A stretch of 64,000 nt of DNA. Source: Neorhodopirellula pilleata. Its GTDB lineage: Bacteria; Planctomycetota; Planctomycetia; Pirellulales; Pirellulaceae. Positions 17,624-28,000 of the stretch are shown in pieces (positions within the stretch are counted from its first letter, which is position 1; the number at the start of each line of letters is the position of its first letter). The notes beneath the pieces were generated by a model. That model saw nothing but the letters and a program-made list of their open reading frames with translations. It made no database searches and was not told the DNA's origin. The position numbers and the translations under genes were made by a program. The DNA lies in the NCBI RefSeq assembly GCF_007859915.1, contig NZ_SJPM01000001.1:733502-797501 (forward strand), given 5' to 3'.

Positions 17624-18565
17624 ATGCCACGTGATAAAACTTTTGACAACATTACTCGAGCGATCGGCGACACGCCGATGGTGCGAATCAATCGTTTGGT
17701 TCCCGCTGGCGGTGCGACCGTGTTCGCGAAATGCGAATTCTTCCAGCCGCTCAACAGCGTGAAAGACCGCATCGGCGTGGCGATGATCGAAGCGGGCGAG
17801 CGTGACGGACGGATCAACTCGCAAACTCACATCATCGAACCGACCAGTGGTAACACGGGAATCGCACTGGCATTCGTGTGCGCCGCCAAAGGCTACAAGC
17901 TGACCCTCACAATGCCCGAGTCCATGTCCGTCGAACGCCGGGCGCTGCTGCGGGCGATGGGCGCGAACTTGGTCCTCACCCCCGCCGGCGACGGGATGAA
18001 AGGTGCCATCGATACGGCGCAGGAGTTGGTCAATAAGACCGACAACGCATTCATGCCGCAACAGTTCGAGAACCCCGCCAACCCGGCGATCCACGAAGCC
18101 ACCACCGGCCCGGAAATTTGGGCCGATAGCGGACATCAAATCGACGCGATTGTCGCGGGCGTAGGCACCGGCGGAACGATTACTGGTGTCTCGCGGTTCC
18201 TCAAAAAGATGAACCCCGATTTCAAAGCGTTCGCCGTCGAACCCAAACATTCGCCCGTGATCAGCGGCGGATCGCCTGGCAAGCACCGCATACAAGGCAT
18301 CGGCGCGGGCTTCATCCCCGGAAACTTGGACACGTCGATCATCGACGACGTGGTTCAGATCGACGACGAAGACGCGTTTGCATGGGGACGCAGACTGGCC
18401 AAAGAAGAAGGCATCGTCGGCGGAATCAGCAGCGGAGCGAACATGTGCGCCGCCGCCCTCGTCGCCGCCCGCCCGGAAATGAAGGGCAAACGAATCGTCA
18501 CAATCATGTGCAGCCTCGGCGAACGATACCTCAGCACACCACTCTTCGGTGACCTCGCTCTTTAA
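17624..18565 (+). CDS. cysK: Cysteine synthase A (O-acetylserine sulfhydrylase)
   Basis: 313 residues, normal length for the family. PLP enzyme of fold type II: Schiff-base Lys47 in 'NSVKDRIG', the substrate/phosphate loop 'PTSGNTGI' (73-80), 'GVGTGGTITGVSRFL' for PLP phosphate binding, and 'GISSGAN'. Converts O-acetylserine and sulfide to cysteine in the cytosol. It follows korB closely and ends with a good intrinsic terminator, so korA-korB-cysK may be one transcript. Cystathionine beta-synthase-like paralogs share the motifs, but length and ends fit CysK. Confidence 0.95.
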   Translation: MPRDKTFDNITRAIGDTPMVRINRLVPAGGATVFAKCEFFQPLNSVKDRIGVAMIEAGERDGRINSQTHIIEPTSGNTGIALAFVCAAKGYKLTLTMPESMSVERRALLRAMGANLVLTPAGDGMKGAIDTAQELVNKTDNAFMPQQFENPANPAIHEATTGPEIWADSGHQIDAIVAGVGTGGTITGVSRFLKKMNPDFKAFAVEPKHSPVISGGSPGKHRIQGIGAGFIPGNLDTSIIDDVVQIDDEDAFAWGRRLAKEEGIVGGISSGANMCAAALVAARPEMKGKRIVTIMCSLGERYLSTPLFGDLAL

Positions 18566-18584
18566 CTCTCGAGCCGAAAACCAT

Positions 18585-18616
18585 CAGCAGCTGTGGCGAG
18601 CGGCTGCTGTTTTCTT
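18585..18616 (+). terminator. Intrinsic terminator of the korAB-cysK unit
   Basis: Stem CAGCAGC/GCTGCTG with an 11-nt loop, followed by TTTTCTT, starting 20 bp after the cysK stop. Confidence 0.75.
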
Positions 18617-18686
18617 AGGTTTTTAGAAACGCTCTCGACGCCTGATAGCTTCATTGACATAGAATTCGTCGTGGTCAGTTTCGGCA

Positions 18687-18714
18687 GGGCTGGGGGATGG
18701 TCATTCCCCAGCCC
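18687..18714. repeat. GC-rich hairpin 'gggctgggg...ccccagccc'
   Basis: A 9-bp perfect stem with a 10-nt loop lies between cysK and the pseudogene. It is flanked by imperfectly inverted 'aattcgt' arms, so it may be the centre of a larger palindromic element. Confidence 0.5.
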
Positions 18715-18768
18715 GCCCGTCGACGCAACGAATTCGTAGTTCGCGCGGTTAGGTTGAATCGTTTTCAA

Positions 18769-19308
18769 TCAGTCGTCTATCAACGCAAGCAACGCGTCGT
18801 CAACGGCTTGGTGAAGTCGTGTCTTCGCATCGCGTCGGTCACGAGTGTCGATTCGTCCGTCACCGTTGATATCTTCATTGATGTTGAGTTGATCTGAGGC
18901 CTCGACACGACCATTTCCGTTGGTATCGCCGAACAATCGGAAGAATTCGAAATGTCCGTCATCGAACTGGCCATCACCGTCCAAATCCATCAGAACTCAA
19001 TAGAAGCCATCGCCCGCAGCCTTCGCGCCACCGAGCCCGTTAGTACCAAAGTCCAAACGAATTGAATTGCCATTCGCAACGGCATTCACTCCGCTAACGA
19101 TCGTTCCGCTCCCAGCTTCAGCGTCTGCGGCATTCACCGCAAATCGTTCCACACGCAGTCGATTGTTTGCCGCGAGATCCGCAACGCCGGCAACATCGTT
19201 GAAGAGCACATCCAAATGGGTGATGTAGGTAGCTTCAGAAACGTTGTGGCGTCGATGTCCCCAGGTCCAGTGAATACCGCGAGGCGAACACGAACACTGC
19301 CTCAGCAC
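18769..19308 (-). pseudogene. Remnant of a planctomycete surface protein C-terminus
   Basis: Read on the minus strand, the frame gives a beta-rich stretch ('LRVERFAVNAADAEAGSGTI', 'NSIRLDFGTNGLGGAKAAGDG'), an in-frame TGA directly after 'GFY', then 'VLMDLDGDGQFDDGHFEFFR' and EF-hand/dockerin-like calcium repeats ('DTNGNGRVEASDQL', 'DINGDGRIDTRDR'). The two halves are in one frame and together match the C-terminal tails common on planctomycete secreted proteins. A single CGA-to-TGA change would explain the break. The 5' part is missing: the frame runs into a MITE-like element and then the end of the kinase gene. Probably not functional; a read-through product is not excluded. Confidence 0.65.
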
Positions 19309-19313
19309 AACGC

Positions 19314-19606
19314 TGGGCTGTTCAAAATTTGGTATTGCGACATTTTCGTTCTCCGCAACTTCCTGTCACCTCTCCCAGCGAAGCTGGGGGAGGTCGGATC
19401 GAGCGAAGCAAGATCCGGGAGGGGGCATCCCCAGGGCAAACCAAGCCGATTCAATCAAATAACGCCCGTGCCCCCTCCCTCGCGGACTCCTGAACGTCGT
19501 CGCTCGACCTCCCCCAAACTGCGTTCGGGAGAGGTGACAGCCGGACAAGAAACTGCTGAGAGATAAAGGAAAAACAACGAGTCAACACCGAATTTTGAAC
19601 AGCCCA
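19314..19606. mobile_element. MITE-like element with 24-bp TIRs and 9-bp target duplication
   Basis: The left end TGGGCTGTTCAAAATT and its continuation match the inverted right end at 22 of 24 positions. Both ends are flanked by the direct repeat gcacaacgc (19305-19313 and 19607-19615), the footprint of transposition. Inside lies a second palindrome with ends ctgtcacctctccc/gggagaggtgacag (19363-19540). No transposase gene fits in 293 bp, so it is non-autonomous. It abuts the 5' end of the pseudogene. Confidence 0.8.
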
Positions 19607-19738
19607 GCACAACGCCATTCGCCGACCTCGATCTCTAGGCTTTTCGTCGGGCCGGATCAAGGATTCGAATTGGGTGCAGCGGATCAAAAACGAATGTTGA
19701 AATGATCGTGTCAATCACGAAGTATTGACAGTCCAGGC

Positions 19739-22700
19739 CTAAGTTCCTTCTCGGCTTGGAACCCTTCTGGCAATGTTGGGTTCAACGATGTCAGCGGGGT
19801 CGCTAGGGTGACCTAACATGCGACGTTCTAAATCGGTCGTGAAGATCACCGATCCGTCGGTTGAGAATTTGACGCACTGGATGGACGCACCTCGATGTCC
19901 GGGAAGTGTGAAAAGCTCTCGCGGCGTTTCATCGAGTGATGGGGAAGCGAACCAAACAATCAATGTTCCGCTTTCATCCCCTGTTACAAACACGTTCTCG
20001 GTTGGCGACGAGGCGATCGTGCGGATCCGCGTCTTGGAGTCCAGCACGCCAAACGAAAGCGGAGGCTGATCTCCATCCTGGTCAATACGATGGATGGAGA
20101 CTCGGCTTCCGGTACCATGATCTCGCAAAACGCTTGCATACCAGCGGTCATTGCCATCGGCGACTGTGTCACGGAAGTAACCAACGTCCTGAATTCGGTC
20201 ACCCGCGAGGTCTACCGATGCGACGGACACTGGAGATTGATAGTCGTTCGCGCGACTGGTTTCACTGAGTCGCCCCGAGGTACTGGCAATTAATAGTCGA
20301 TCTTCGAGGGGATGCCAAGAGGCGTTGGCAACGTCGTCCCATTGCCGCAGAATCGTTTCTTGTTCGATGTCAAAGAGAATGGCGTTGGACGATTTGTCGT
20401 CGTTGGAAAGACCGACGGCATCACGGCCCGATGTACTGAGACGAATGTGTTGCAGTCCATCGCCGAAACCAGCCAGTAATCTCCATTCAGGTTTCCCATC
20501 GGTTCGATCGATCTTCCACAAACAGCCGTTATCTTGAAGCACCACCCAGCGATCGCCGCCCCGATCAACGGAAGCCGCGATACAGGGAGTTCTACCGGTA
20601 CGGTGTACCCATTGATGGGGTTTCTCATTTCCAAATTGAATATCTCCGTTGACTCCCACGGCGACCCAAGTACTTGAGTTGATTTGTCGAAGCCCGCGGA
20701 GCGAATGGGTCGTTAATGCCAAACCGATCGATTGCAGCGGGATTGATGCGATTGTCTCATCGGTCAGGTTGGATGTGAGCCTGAGGTCGCGATTCATTGA
20801 ATCGACTTGGCCGACCGTTGGCTGGTCCGACCGATGGGGCCATCGAATGCGAGTCAGTCGCGAAATGACTTCGCCATCGGTACTACGGACGATACTGACC
20901 AACTCGTCTTCTGCTTCGGAAAGGCTTTGAATGCGGACGTCCAATGATTGCCAAGCACGCACCCGCTGCAAAATTCGAAGCGATTCGATCGGGTCGGAGA
21001 GAACCGGCTTTTCAATGGAATCAGCGTTGACGGCGAACCTAGCAATTCGTCCATTCTCATAAATAATATAGAAGTGTTTTCCTGTCGGCGACCAAACACC
21101 ATCGACAGGACGGGCTTCGGAGTACGCGGCCAATTGAAACTGGCTGAGTGTCGGTTTGGCTGCGTCGATGACGTCAATGAGTTGCACCGCACCGGTTGCC
21201 CGAACCAACATGACCTGAGATTCCGAGGCCGGGTTAGTGACTGCAAAGATGCTGCCGAAAGGATGCGAAGATACCGAGGAACGTTGGAGATCGATTAGAT
21301 AAGTTTCTGATTCTCCGCCGACGCATGCGATCGATCCCGTCGCTGCGATCGTCACCCGGGATTCGGATTCGCTGTCCAGGTCCAGTCGTGCAACCATATT
21401 ACCGGAACTCATGTCCCACTGACACAATTCGGTTTGGGTCATCGGAGAATTGGTCACGTAGACGTTGTCGGGCAAGCGACGGGCCAGGGTAACGAGTTGC
21501 CCGTTATGCGGTGCAAAGGCCATATCAGAAATCTCGGTTCCTGGAGTATGTCCGATGTAATCGATGGCATAGGAATGAATCGCACCACGACGCCTCATCG
21601 AGGAGAGACTCGACGTATAACGAGACAGAACACCATTGGCATCGATCGCTTCGAATGTGTTGGCATGTTCGCTTGCAAAAACCCCCATCACGACGGCTGA
21701 AAGTCCGTCGACGCCGTCTTTTGTTCCCAACGAGGGTACCACGTTCCGCCGGGACGCTTGGCTGGCAAGGTCCCATCGGATGGACATTCCGGATTGATCA
21801 ACTGCAAAGACCGATTGGTCGTCATTGGAAAAGTCGCACCACTGGAGATTATTGGAAAGTCCTGAAAGTGTTTGTTGATAGTCGACAGATTGGACGTCAC
21901 CACCATCGGGCAATGACCAAACATGAGCGACCGGCTCGCTTCCGTAGGTGAGTGCGTGACCATCGACGCCGATCTCGATCCGTGTCACTCGTGTTGCGTG
22001 CTTACGGGGCAATACTTCCGCTACCAAGACGTACTGATTTCTTTCTGCGCTGAGGTGGTGAAGTTGTCCCGTCTCCGTTCCGACGAGCAAGTCACCTTGG
22101 GTTCCGAACGTCGCAGTGGCTGACAATCCATCGAGCAAGAATGGAGGCAATTCAAACGCGGTCGTTTGGGCATCCTCGAGATCCACCTGCACAATGGCAT
22201 GTGCGACCTCCCCTTCCGATCCAATGGCAATAAGACAGTTAGCGACGGAGCGGCCTCGAGCCATTGCGAATTGAATCGATCGCAGGCTTCCTTTCGCCAC
22301 CGCCCGCCGCGGTGCTGTCGAGAATTGACCGTTGCTTCGCTTCCATATCCAAAGACCACCGTTCACTCCGCCAACGAGCCATTGTCCGTCGGGACTGTAG
22401 CTCATGTTCTGCATTGGTCGCGCGGCGATACCGGGTAGGGATGTGATCAAGTTGGTTGACTCATTCCAGACATACGCTGCGGAGCGTTTACTCGCATCGA
22501 TGGTCATGAAAGCCAACTCACTCCCATCGGGAGAAATGGCAACGTGAACCACTTGTGCATCCACCTCAGGCATTTCGAGCGGATCGACTCCACCATCGTT
22601 GCCGAACCGAAATCGATGAAATCGACCGTCAGTCTCGCTCGTGGCAATGATGGGTGCATTCGAAGCCAAACTGATTGAACTGATCCGCTCGCCCACTTGT

Positions 22701-25060
22701 ACGCGTGGCAGGTCTTCGTTGGTCAACAGTCCCACGCGGCGAAAGGCCCAGTTACTCAGAAGGGGTGGCGTTTGTTGGAAGTTGGTCTGAAACTGGTTCT
22801 CGATCGTCTTGATTTCCGAGAGCAATTGACTGCTTCGAACGACGTCATGCTGTTCCGCTTGGGCGAGCGCCAAGTTGAGCCGCGATTGGTAGCTACCTAA
22901 GGTCGTTACCATCGCGCTGCGTAGCGATTTCGCGAGCGCGGCGGATTCGGCATCCCGTGCGGCGACAGCAGTTGCGAGAGCGGCCTTTTCACTCTTCAAC
23001 GCATCTTCGGCAACCATCCGTGCCTTGGCTTCGTCTTCACGCGCCTTCGTTTCGGCAATCGCTGCCTTCCGTGCTTCTTCGGCCGCTTGCTCGGCGAGCA
23101 GTTTTGCTTTCATCTCAGCTTCGGCGGCACGAATCGCCTTTTCCTTGGCCAGTTTCTCCTGCGATGCGGCTCGTTCAGCATCTTCGCGAGCCTTACGCTC
23201 GGAATCATTCGCGGCGACAAGCTGAGTATTGGTTTGGGCGAGCTGACCTCGCTGCTTATCGATCTCCAGTCGGGCCGAGTTCAAAAAGACAGAGAGGGCG
23301 GACAAACCTACGACGGCACATAGAATGACGGTGGCAAGCACTTTTCGCAATCGCTTGAACTTTTGCTCTCGCGAAGCGGCCAGATCTCGTGCCTGTTTCG
23401 CTTTGGCAATCAAATCGTCTTCGGCCGGAACTCCCGGAACCAACGTTTGCATGCACAGGTCGTAGTCGCCTTGTTCAAATGCACAGTGTCCGTATGCGAG
23501 TCGAGCGACAGCGATTTGCTTTTTGGCGGATTGATTATCGGGCCAAAGTTCAAGTGCTTCATCAAGACTAAATAAAACTCGCGAAAACTGCTGGTAGTCA
23601 CGTTTGTCTTGGGCGGAGGCCAATAGGCTGGTCGCCCGTTGTGTAATCGCAATACTTTCGGAATGGCGACGGTACTCCCTTATTGCGTCTTGGAATGCAG
23701 CGACGGATTCGTACCGATCCGTAACTTCGCTTGCCATTGCAATTTTCGCGATCGCAACGAGTGCATCGTTTTCATCGTGCGGAACAAACTCATTGCGAAC
23801 CGCTGAGAGCAAGCATTCGGTTACCTTCTTTCCTGGATGAGGTGCCCGCCCGGTGACGACCTGAAACAACATCGCCCCGAGCAAGTAGATATCACTCCGA
23901 GGACCGATCCGCTTGACATCATGTTTTGCCATCTCGGGTGACATGTAGGCTGGTGTGCCGCCCAGACCAAAGGGTTGATGCCGTAGAACGCTGATCGCCA
24001 AACCCCAGTCCATCACGAGAACCTCACCGAAGGGGCCCAACATAATATTGTCGGGTTTGAGATCGCGATGGATTATCCCTTTTGAATGTGCGAACCCGAT
24101 TGCATCGCTGACCTTCATCAAGATGTCGATATTCTCTTCGCGTGACCTATCTTTGATTGCTTTCTGCCACGGGGTACCACTGACCAATTTCATAGCGTAG
24201 AACAAAGTCCCGTCTGAATTGGAACCTAGTTCATGGATGGGAACGATATTGGGATGGTCGAGATCACCGGTAATCTGTGCTTCGTAGAGAAACTTACGCT
24301 TACTATCGTCATTGTTGTGCTTGCCCGGCTTGATTGCCTTAATTGCGACGGTGCGATCCATGGCTTTCTGCCTCGCCGCGAAAACAACTCCCATCGCACC
24401 TTCGCCAAGTTGCTCTAATAACTGGTAGTCAGAATCATCGCTATCAGGGGCATCCAGGTCAGCCAAGGAGCGTGTACATAGTCTGCCGAACAAGGTGGCG
24501 CTGGCAATCTGCTCATCGCCGCCCATCGAGCTCATCGGATTGCTACTATCGCCGCCGATTTGTCCCCACATGCGTGCTAGGTTGGATGCGTTCCCGGTGG
24601 CGCCGAGTTGCGAGTTAAAGCCGGATCCCGATGCGGCTCTTCCGCTTCCTTTTCGGACGTCTTGAACAGACGATGAATCCGCATCCGAGTCCATCGTTAA
24701 GTCGCCTTCGGCTTCACTGCCGAGGGAAGGCGAGTGAGAGTCCAAGGTGACGTCACTCTCGGAAGAGTGATCGGGAATCGACTCAATCGTTGCCGCGACG
24801 GATTCATCAATGGTTTTCTCAGGCTCATGCCAATTCAAATCCAGAGTCACGTCGACCGCATCTTGCACGGTTGCGTGTCCGCCCACTGAATCGCTTTCTT
24901 GAAAAGTCTCTGGTACCGAGGATTCAGTACCCGGTGACACGGTAGGTTCATCGATGGTTTCATTAACCGTTTCGGCGACGATTTCCCTTCCACATTTTGG
25001 GCAGACTTGCTCGTCGAATCGATCTTGGTGATTCATCTTGCAATGCGGGCAATAGCTCAT
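19739..25060 (-). CDS. Membrane Ser/Thr protein kinase with large WD40-like C-terminal region
   Basis: 1773 residues. A zinc ribbon (Cys4, Cys7, Cys20, Cys23) is followed by an acidic Ser/Thr/Asp-rich linker, then a Hanks kinase (about 212-470): Gly loop 'LGEGAMGVVF', Lys in 'VAIKAIK', 'HRDLKPDN' (331-338), 'DWG' in place of DFG (351-353), 'SPEMAKHD'. A short TPR-like part precedes one transmembrane helix near 568-590 ('VLATVILCAVVGLSALSVFL'), then a long Ala/Glu/Lys coiled coil and about 950 residues of WD40/PQQ-like repeats. Kinase domain cytosolic, propellers outside the cytoplasm. The ATG overlaps the stop of the giant surface-protein gene, so translation is coupled; the propellers may sense that protein or its export. 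Confidence 0.93.
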   Translation of the reverse strand: MSYCPHCKMNHQDRFDEQVCPKCGREIVAETVNETIDEPTVSPGTESSVPETFQESDSVGGHATVQDAVDVTLDLNWHEPEKTIDESVAATIESIPDHSSESDVTLDSHSPSLGSEAEGDLTMDSDADSSSVQDVRKGSGRAASGSGFNSQLGATGNASNLARMWGQIGGDSSNPMSSMGGDEQIASATLFGRLCTRSLADLDAPDSDDSDYQLLEQLGEGAMGVVFAARQKAMDRTVAIKAIKPGKHNNDDSKRKFLYEAQITGDLDHPNIVPIHELGSNSDGTLFYAMKLVSGTPWQKAIKDRSREENIDILMKVSDAIGFAHSKGIIHRDLKPDNIMLGPFGEVLVMDWGLAISVLRHQPFGLGGTPAYMSPEMAKHDVKRIGPRSDIYLLGAMLFQVVTGRAPHPGKKVTECLLSAVRNEFVPHDENDALVAIAKIAMASEVTDRYESVAAFQDAIREYRRHSESIAITQRATSLLASAQDKRDYQQFSRVLFSLDEALELWPDNQSAKKQIAVARLAYGHCAFEQGDYDLCMQTLVPGVPAEDDLIAKAKQARDLAASREQKFKRLRKVLATVILCAVVGLSALSVFLNSARLEIDKQRGQLAQTNTQLVAANDSERKAREDAERAASQEKLAKEKAIRAAEAEMKAKLLAEQAAEEARKAAIAETKAREDEAKARMVAEDALKSEKAALATAVAARDAESAALAKSLRSAMVTTLGSYQSRLNLALAQAEQHDVVRSSQLLSEIKTIENQFQTNFQQTPPLLSNWAFRRVGLLTNEDLPRVQVGERISSISLASNAPIIATSETDGRFHRFRFGNDGGVDPLEMPEVDAQVVHVAISPDGSELAFMTIDASKRSAAYVWNESTNLITSLPGIAARPMQNMSYSPDGQWLVGGVNGGLWIWKRSNGQFSTAPRRAVAKGSLRSIQFAMARGRSVANCLIAIGSEGEVAHAIVQVDLEDAQTTAFELPPFLLDGLSATATFGTQGDLLVGTETGQLHHLSAERNQYVLVAEVLPRKHATRVTRIEIGVDGHALTYGSEPVAHVWSLPDGGDVQSVDYQQTLSGLSNNLQWCDFSNDDQSVFAVDQSGMSIRWDLASQASRRNVVPSLGTKDGVDGLSAVVMGVFASEHANTFEAIDANGVLSRYTSSLSSMRRRGAIHSYAIDYIGHTPGTEISDMAFAPHNGQLVTLARRLPDNVYVTNSPMTQTELCQWDMSSGNMVARLDLDSESESRVTIAATGSIACVGGESETYLIDLQRSSVSSHPFGSIFAVTNPASESQVMLVRATGAVQLIDVIDAAKPTLSQFQLAAYSEARPVDGVWSPTGKHFYIIYENGRIARFAVNADSIEKPVLSDPIESLRILQRVRAWQSLDVRIQSLSEAEDELVSIVRSTDGEVISRLTRIRWPHRSDQPTVGQVDSMNRDLRLTSNLTDETIASIPLQSIGLALTTHSLRGLRQINSSTWVAVGVNGDIQFGNEKPHQWVHRTGRTPCIAASVDRGGDRWVVLQDNGCLWKIDRTDGKPEWRLLAGFGDGLQHIRLSTSGRDAVGLSNDDKSSNAILFDIEQETILRQWDDVANASWHPLEDRLLIASTSGRLSETSRANDYQSPVSVASVDLAGDRIQDVGYFRDTVADGNDRWYASVLRDHGTGSRVSIHRIDQDGDQPPLSFGVLDSKTRIRTIASSPTENVFVTGDESGTLIVWFASPSLDETPRELFTLPGHRGASIQCVKFSTDGSVIFTTDLERRMLGHPSDPADIVEPNIARRVPSREGT

Positions 25061-28000
25061 TGGACGTCTCCCTCATGACGCGTTGTATTGTTCTGATGGC
25101 GGGCATCTAACCGACGCCAACGGCGCTGACGCCGATCAAAATTTCTTCCCGCCTGTGTTTCCTCTGCCGCATGTGATGAACCGCGTTGGCTGGTTTGTTG
25201 ATGGATGCGTTTGCGACGCCGAACAGAAGTCGCTAGCAGAACCGTTCCGACACCCGATTCAACGACGGCCGAATCGTCATCGGATTTAGCTTCTTCTTTT
25301 GTGTCTGAGTCACCGGCACCTTCACCGCCAGGCGGCAAATTGCGTTCCTCCGTTTCGCTGTCAACATTGCTCGATGGATTCGGCTGAGCAAAAGACACAT
25401 CGCCTACGTCGCGTGATTCGAAATCGCGAACCGTGAACACTCGCAGTATGCTCTCGCCAGTTTGAGGATCCGACTCAACAATCACATAAACACCGGCGGA
25501 ACGCATCGGGTCGCTGCGATACTCTCTCATCAATGCCTCAACATCACTCGGGGACGGGGTTTCGGTCCCGAGCACATCTCGACTGCTCAATACGCGCTGT
25601 CCGGCTCGCAGCTCGGGTACGTTGCGTAGCTCTAAACCCTTGTCGGTTGAATCAGCTAACGGTTCAGTTTCGAGAATCAGCCGCCGTGTTGGGATCTCAG
25701 AATCTTCAGGCTGACCGTTTTCGTTCTTGTCGTCGAATCCGACCGCAAACACGGCTACCTCTTTGGACTTCTCAAATGAAACGGGGATCTCGTCGTCGGT
25801 TGACAGAAGCGTCGTCGGGTTCATCGAGATGTCCGATACCGATCTTGTTTGAACGAAAAACGCGTCACCGATCACAATCTCCGTCGGCATCGAGAATGTG
25901 GGTGGGACGGCGTTGGATAGCACTCCGAAGATCTCGTCGGTCGCGCTATTTAAATCGACTGAAACGCTATTCAAGTCCGCCCGACCGCCGGCTTCAAACA
26001 AAAAGAAGTCAGTGGACCGACGAGCAACAAGCGTAGTCGGGAGCTCGACAAATGTATTCAGGAAAGTTGAGGTGAACGGGATAGCACGCTCAAAGACCAC
26101 CGCGTCGGACGAGCCCACGGCGTGAGCTGGGATGGCTCCCTCAAATACCGCGTTGGGTCCCTTCACACCGACACCGTTGAGTGTCGAAGCGTCGGCTTCG
26201 GAAAAGGTTTCGAACAATTGGCTCAAGCCATCAGCATATCGGACAATCGTCAAGAACCCCGCTTCATCGGCGATGCCGATCTGGGTCGAGACTCGTTGTA
26301 AAACATTCTGTGCGCCCGAATTGATTGCGAGATCTTTGGTATCAACCGATGTGGCGATCGAAAGGAGAACCGATTCCGTCGACTCGAACCCTGCCGGGCC
26401 TTCGTTAGCATCGAACGCATCGATGATCAAACTTGTTTGCAACACGCGTTGAGCGTCCGCTGGGCTCAAGCTTGCATCGTACGTTTCGAAACTCCCGACA
26501 AGAACAAGTTCATCGCCCGCGATGAGCGTCATGGAACCATGTTCAGGGGTATGGTTCTGAATTGAGACGCGATTCGATATAGTGAGATTATGCCCGTCAG
26601 CGGTCTCAATGTAGAGGTTGACTGCATCGCCAGCACCGACGTACTCATCGACATCAAGCGAGGTTTGATTGGTAAGATATAGGCCGTATCGGCCACCCTG
26701 GAACTCGATGAAGGAAAAATCGTCGGTGATTTGTCCGAGTGTTTCGCCACTAATGAAATTTGGTGAAACATTGACGCTCGGTTCAATATTCTGATTCAAA
26801 GCTCCCAACACTTGGGTACCAGTTTCGTCGGCAGTCCGGTTCAGGGTGAGTCGAGAATCGGCTTCGATGGAAGCATTCGCTTTCACGCCCCCGGACAGTC
26901 GATCGAATCGAGTTTCGGCTAGGTGAATGAACCCGTCCGATGTGAGATTGGCGGATTGTGCGATCAATCCAGATGCCGAGGAAACACTGGCTGGAACAAG
27001 ATTTTCAACACTGGTTTCACTAAACAAGTTCAATGTCTCGTCGGCGATCACGGTATGCAGCAGCATGGCGGTATTCTCATTGATGCTCACGTTCACGCCG
27101 GTCACTTCAACGACAACTCCAAGTTCGACAAATCCTGGGCGTGCGATGCTCACGTCGTCTGTCGTGGCGATCATTCGGACGTCGCCCAGCATTCGCAGCA
27201 CATCGTTGGCTTGATCGGCTAGCGAGATATTTGTTCCTATCATTTCCGTTTGACCACGGACTTCAATGGTGGCCCCGAGCGGGTTTACGTCGGAGATGCT
27301 GCCACCGCTGGTCAGATGCAGGGACGCCGCTTGGACGTGGGTAAGCTGAGTACTGCTGTCTTCGACGATGATCACATCAGAACCACTAACATCAAGTCGC
27401 CCAAAGTCAACGCGATCGCCGACTTGGTTACCAAGACTGATCGCATGGCTTTCCGAATTGATGATCGCTTGGTCGGCAATGCTGATGCGGATATCCGCCG
27501 CATTGGTAACCGTACCGTCGACGACTAGGTTCAATGTGTTCGCGGTCAGTCCGTTGGTCGTGTCAAAAGTGGTTTCGCTATTCGACTGCGAAGGGACTTC
27601 GACAATCATCAGATCGCGTGTGGTTCGGAACGAGATGGCTCCACCTGGATCGGCGGTAAATGCGGTCAACTTATCGACGTTATTTGCGAAACCCAACTGT
27701 ATATCACCAGACGCCGTCTCCTGTCGCACTCCAAATTCGTTCGCTGTGATCACACCTTCGGAGCTCTGGGTCACGTTTCCATCGGCAATCAACCGAACAT
27801 CCGCGACGCCAGCATGGATTGCTTGGCTGATCGATAGGCTACCTTGGGAATCAACCAGAATGTCTCCGGCATTGGTGGTTACTAACCCGGCGAGAGTCGA
27901 GCCAGCTACGCCCACCGAAGGAGCACTGTCAAAATTGGCACGTGCGACGCCCGCGAAGTCGATACGCGATACAGTCAGCGAATTCATTTCCCAAACAAAG

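Noticed and set aside
15334..18295. Long minus-strand open frames opposite korA and cysK
   Set aside because: They mirror the codon structure of strongly supported enzymes on the plus strand and show no family motifs of their own.
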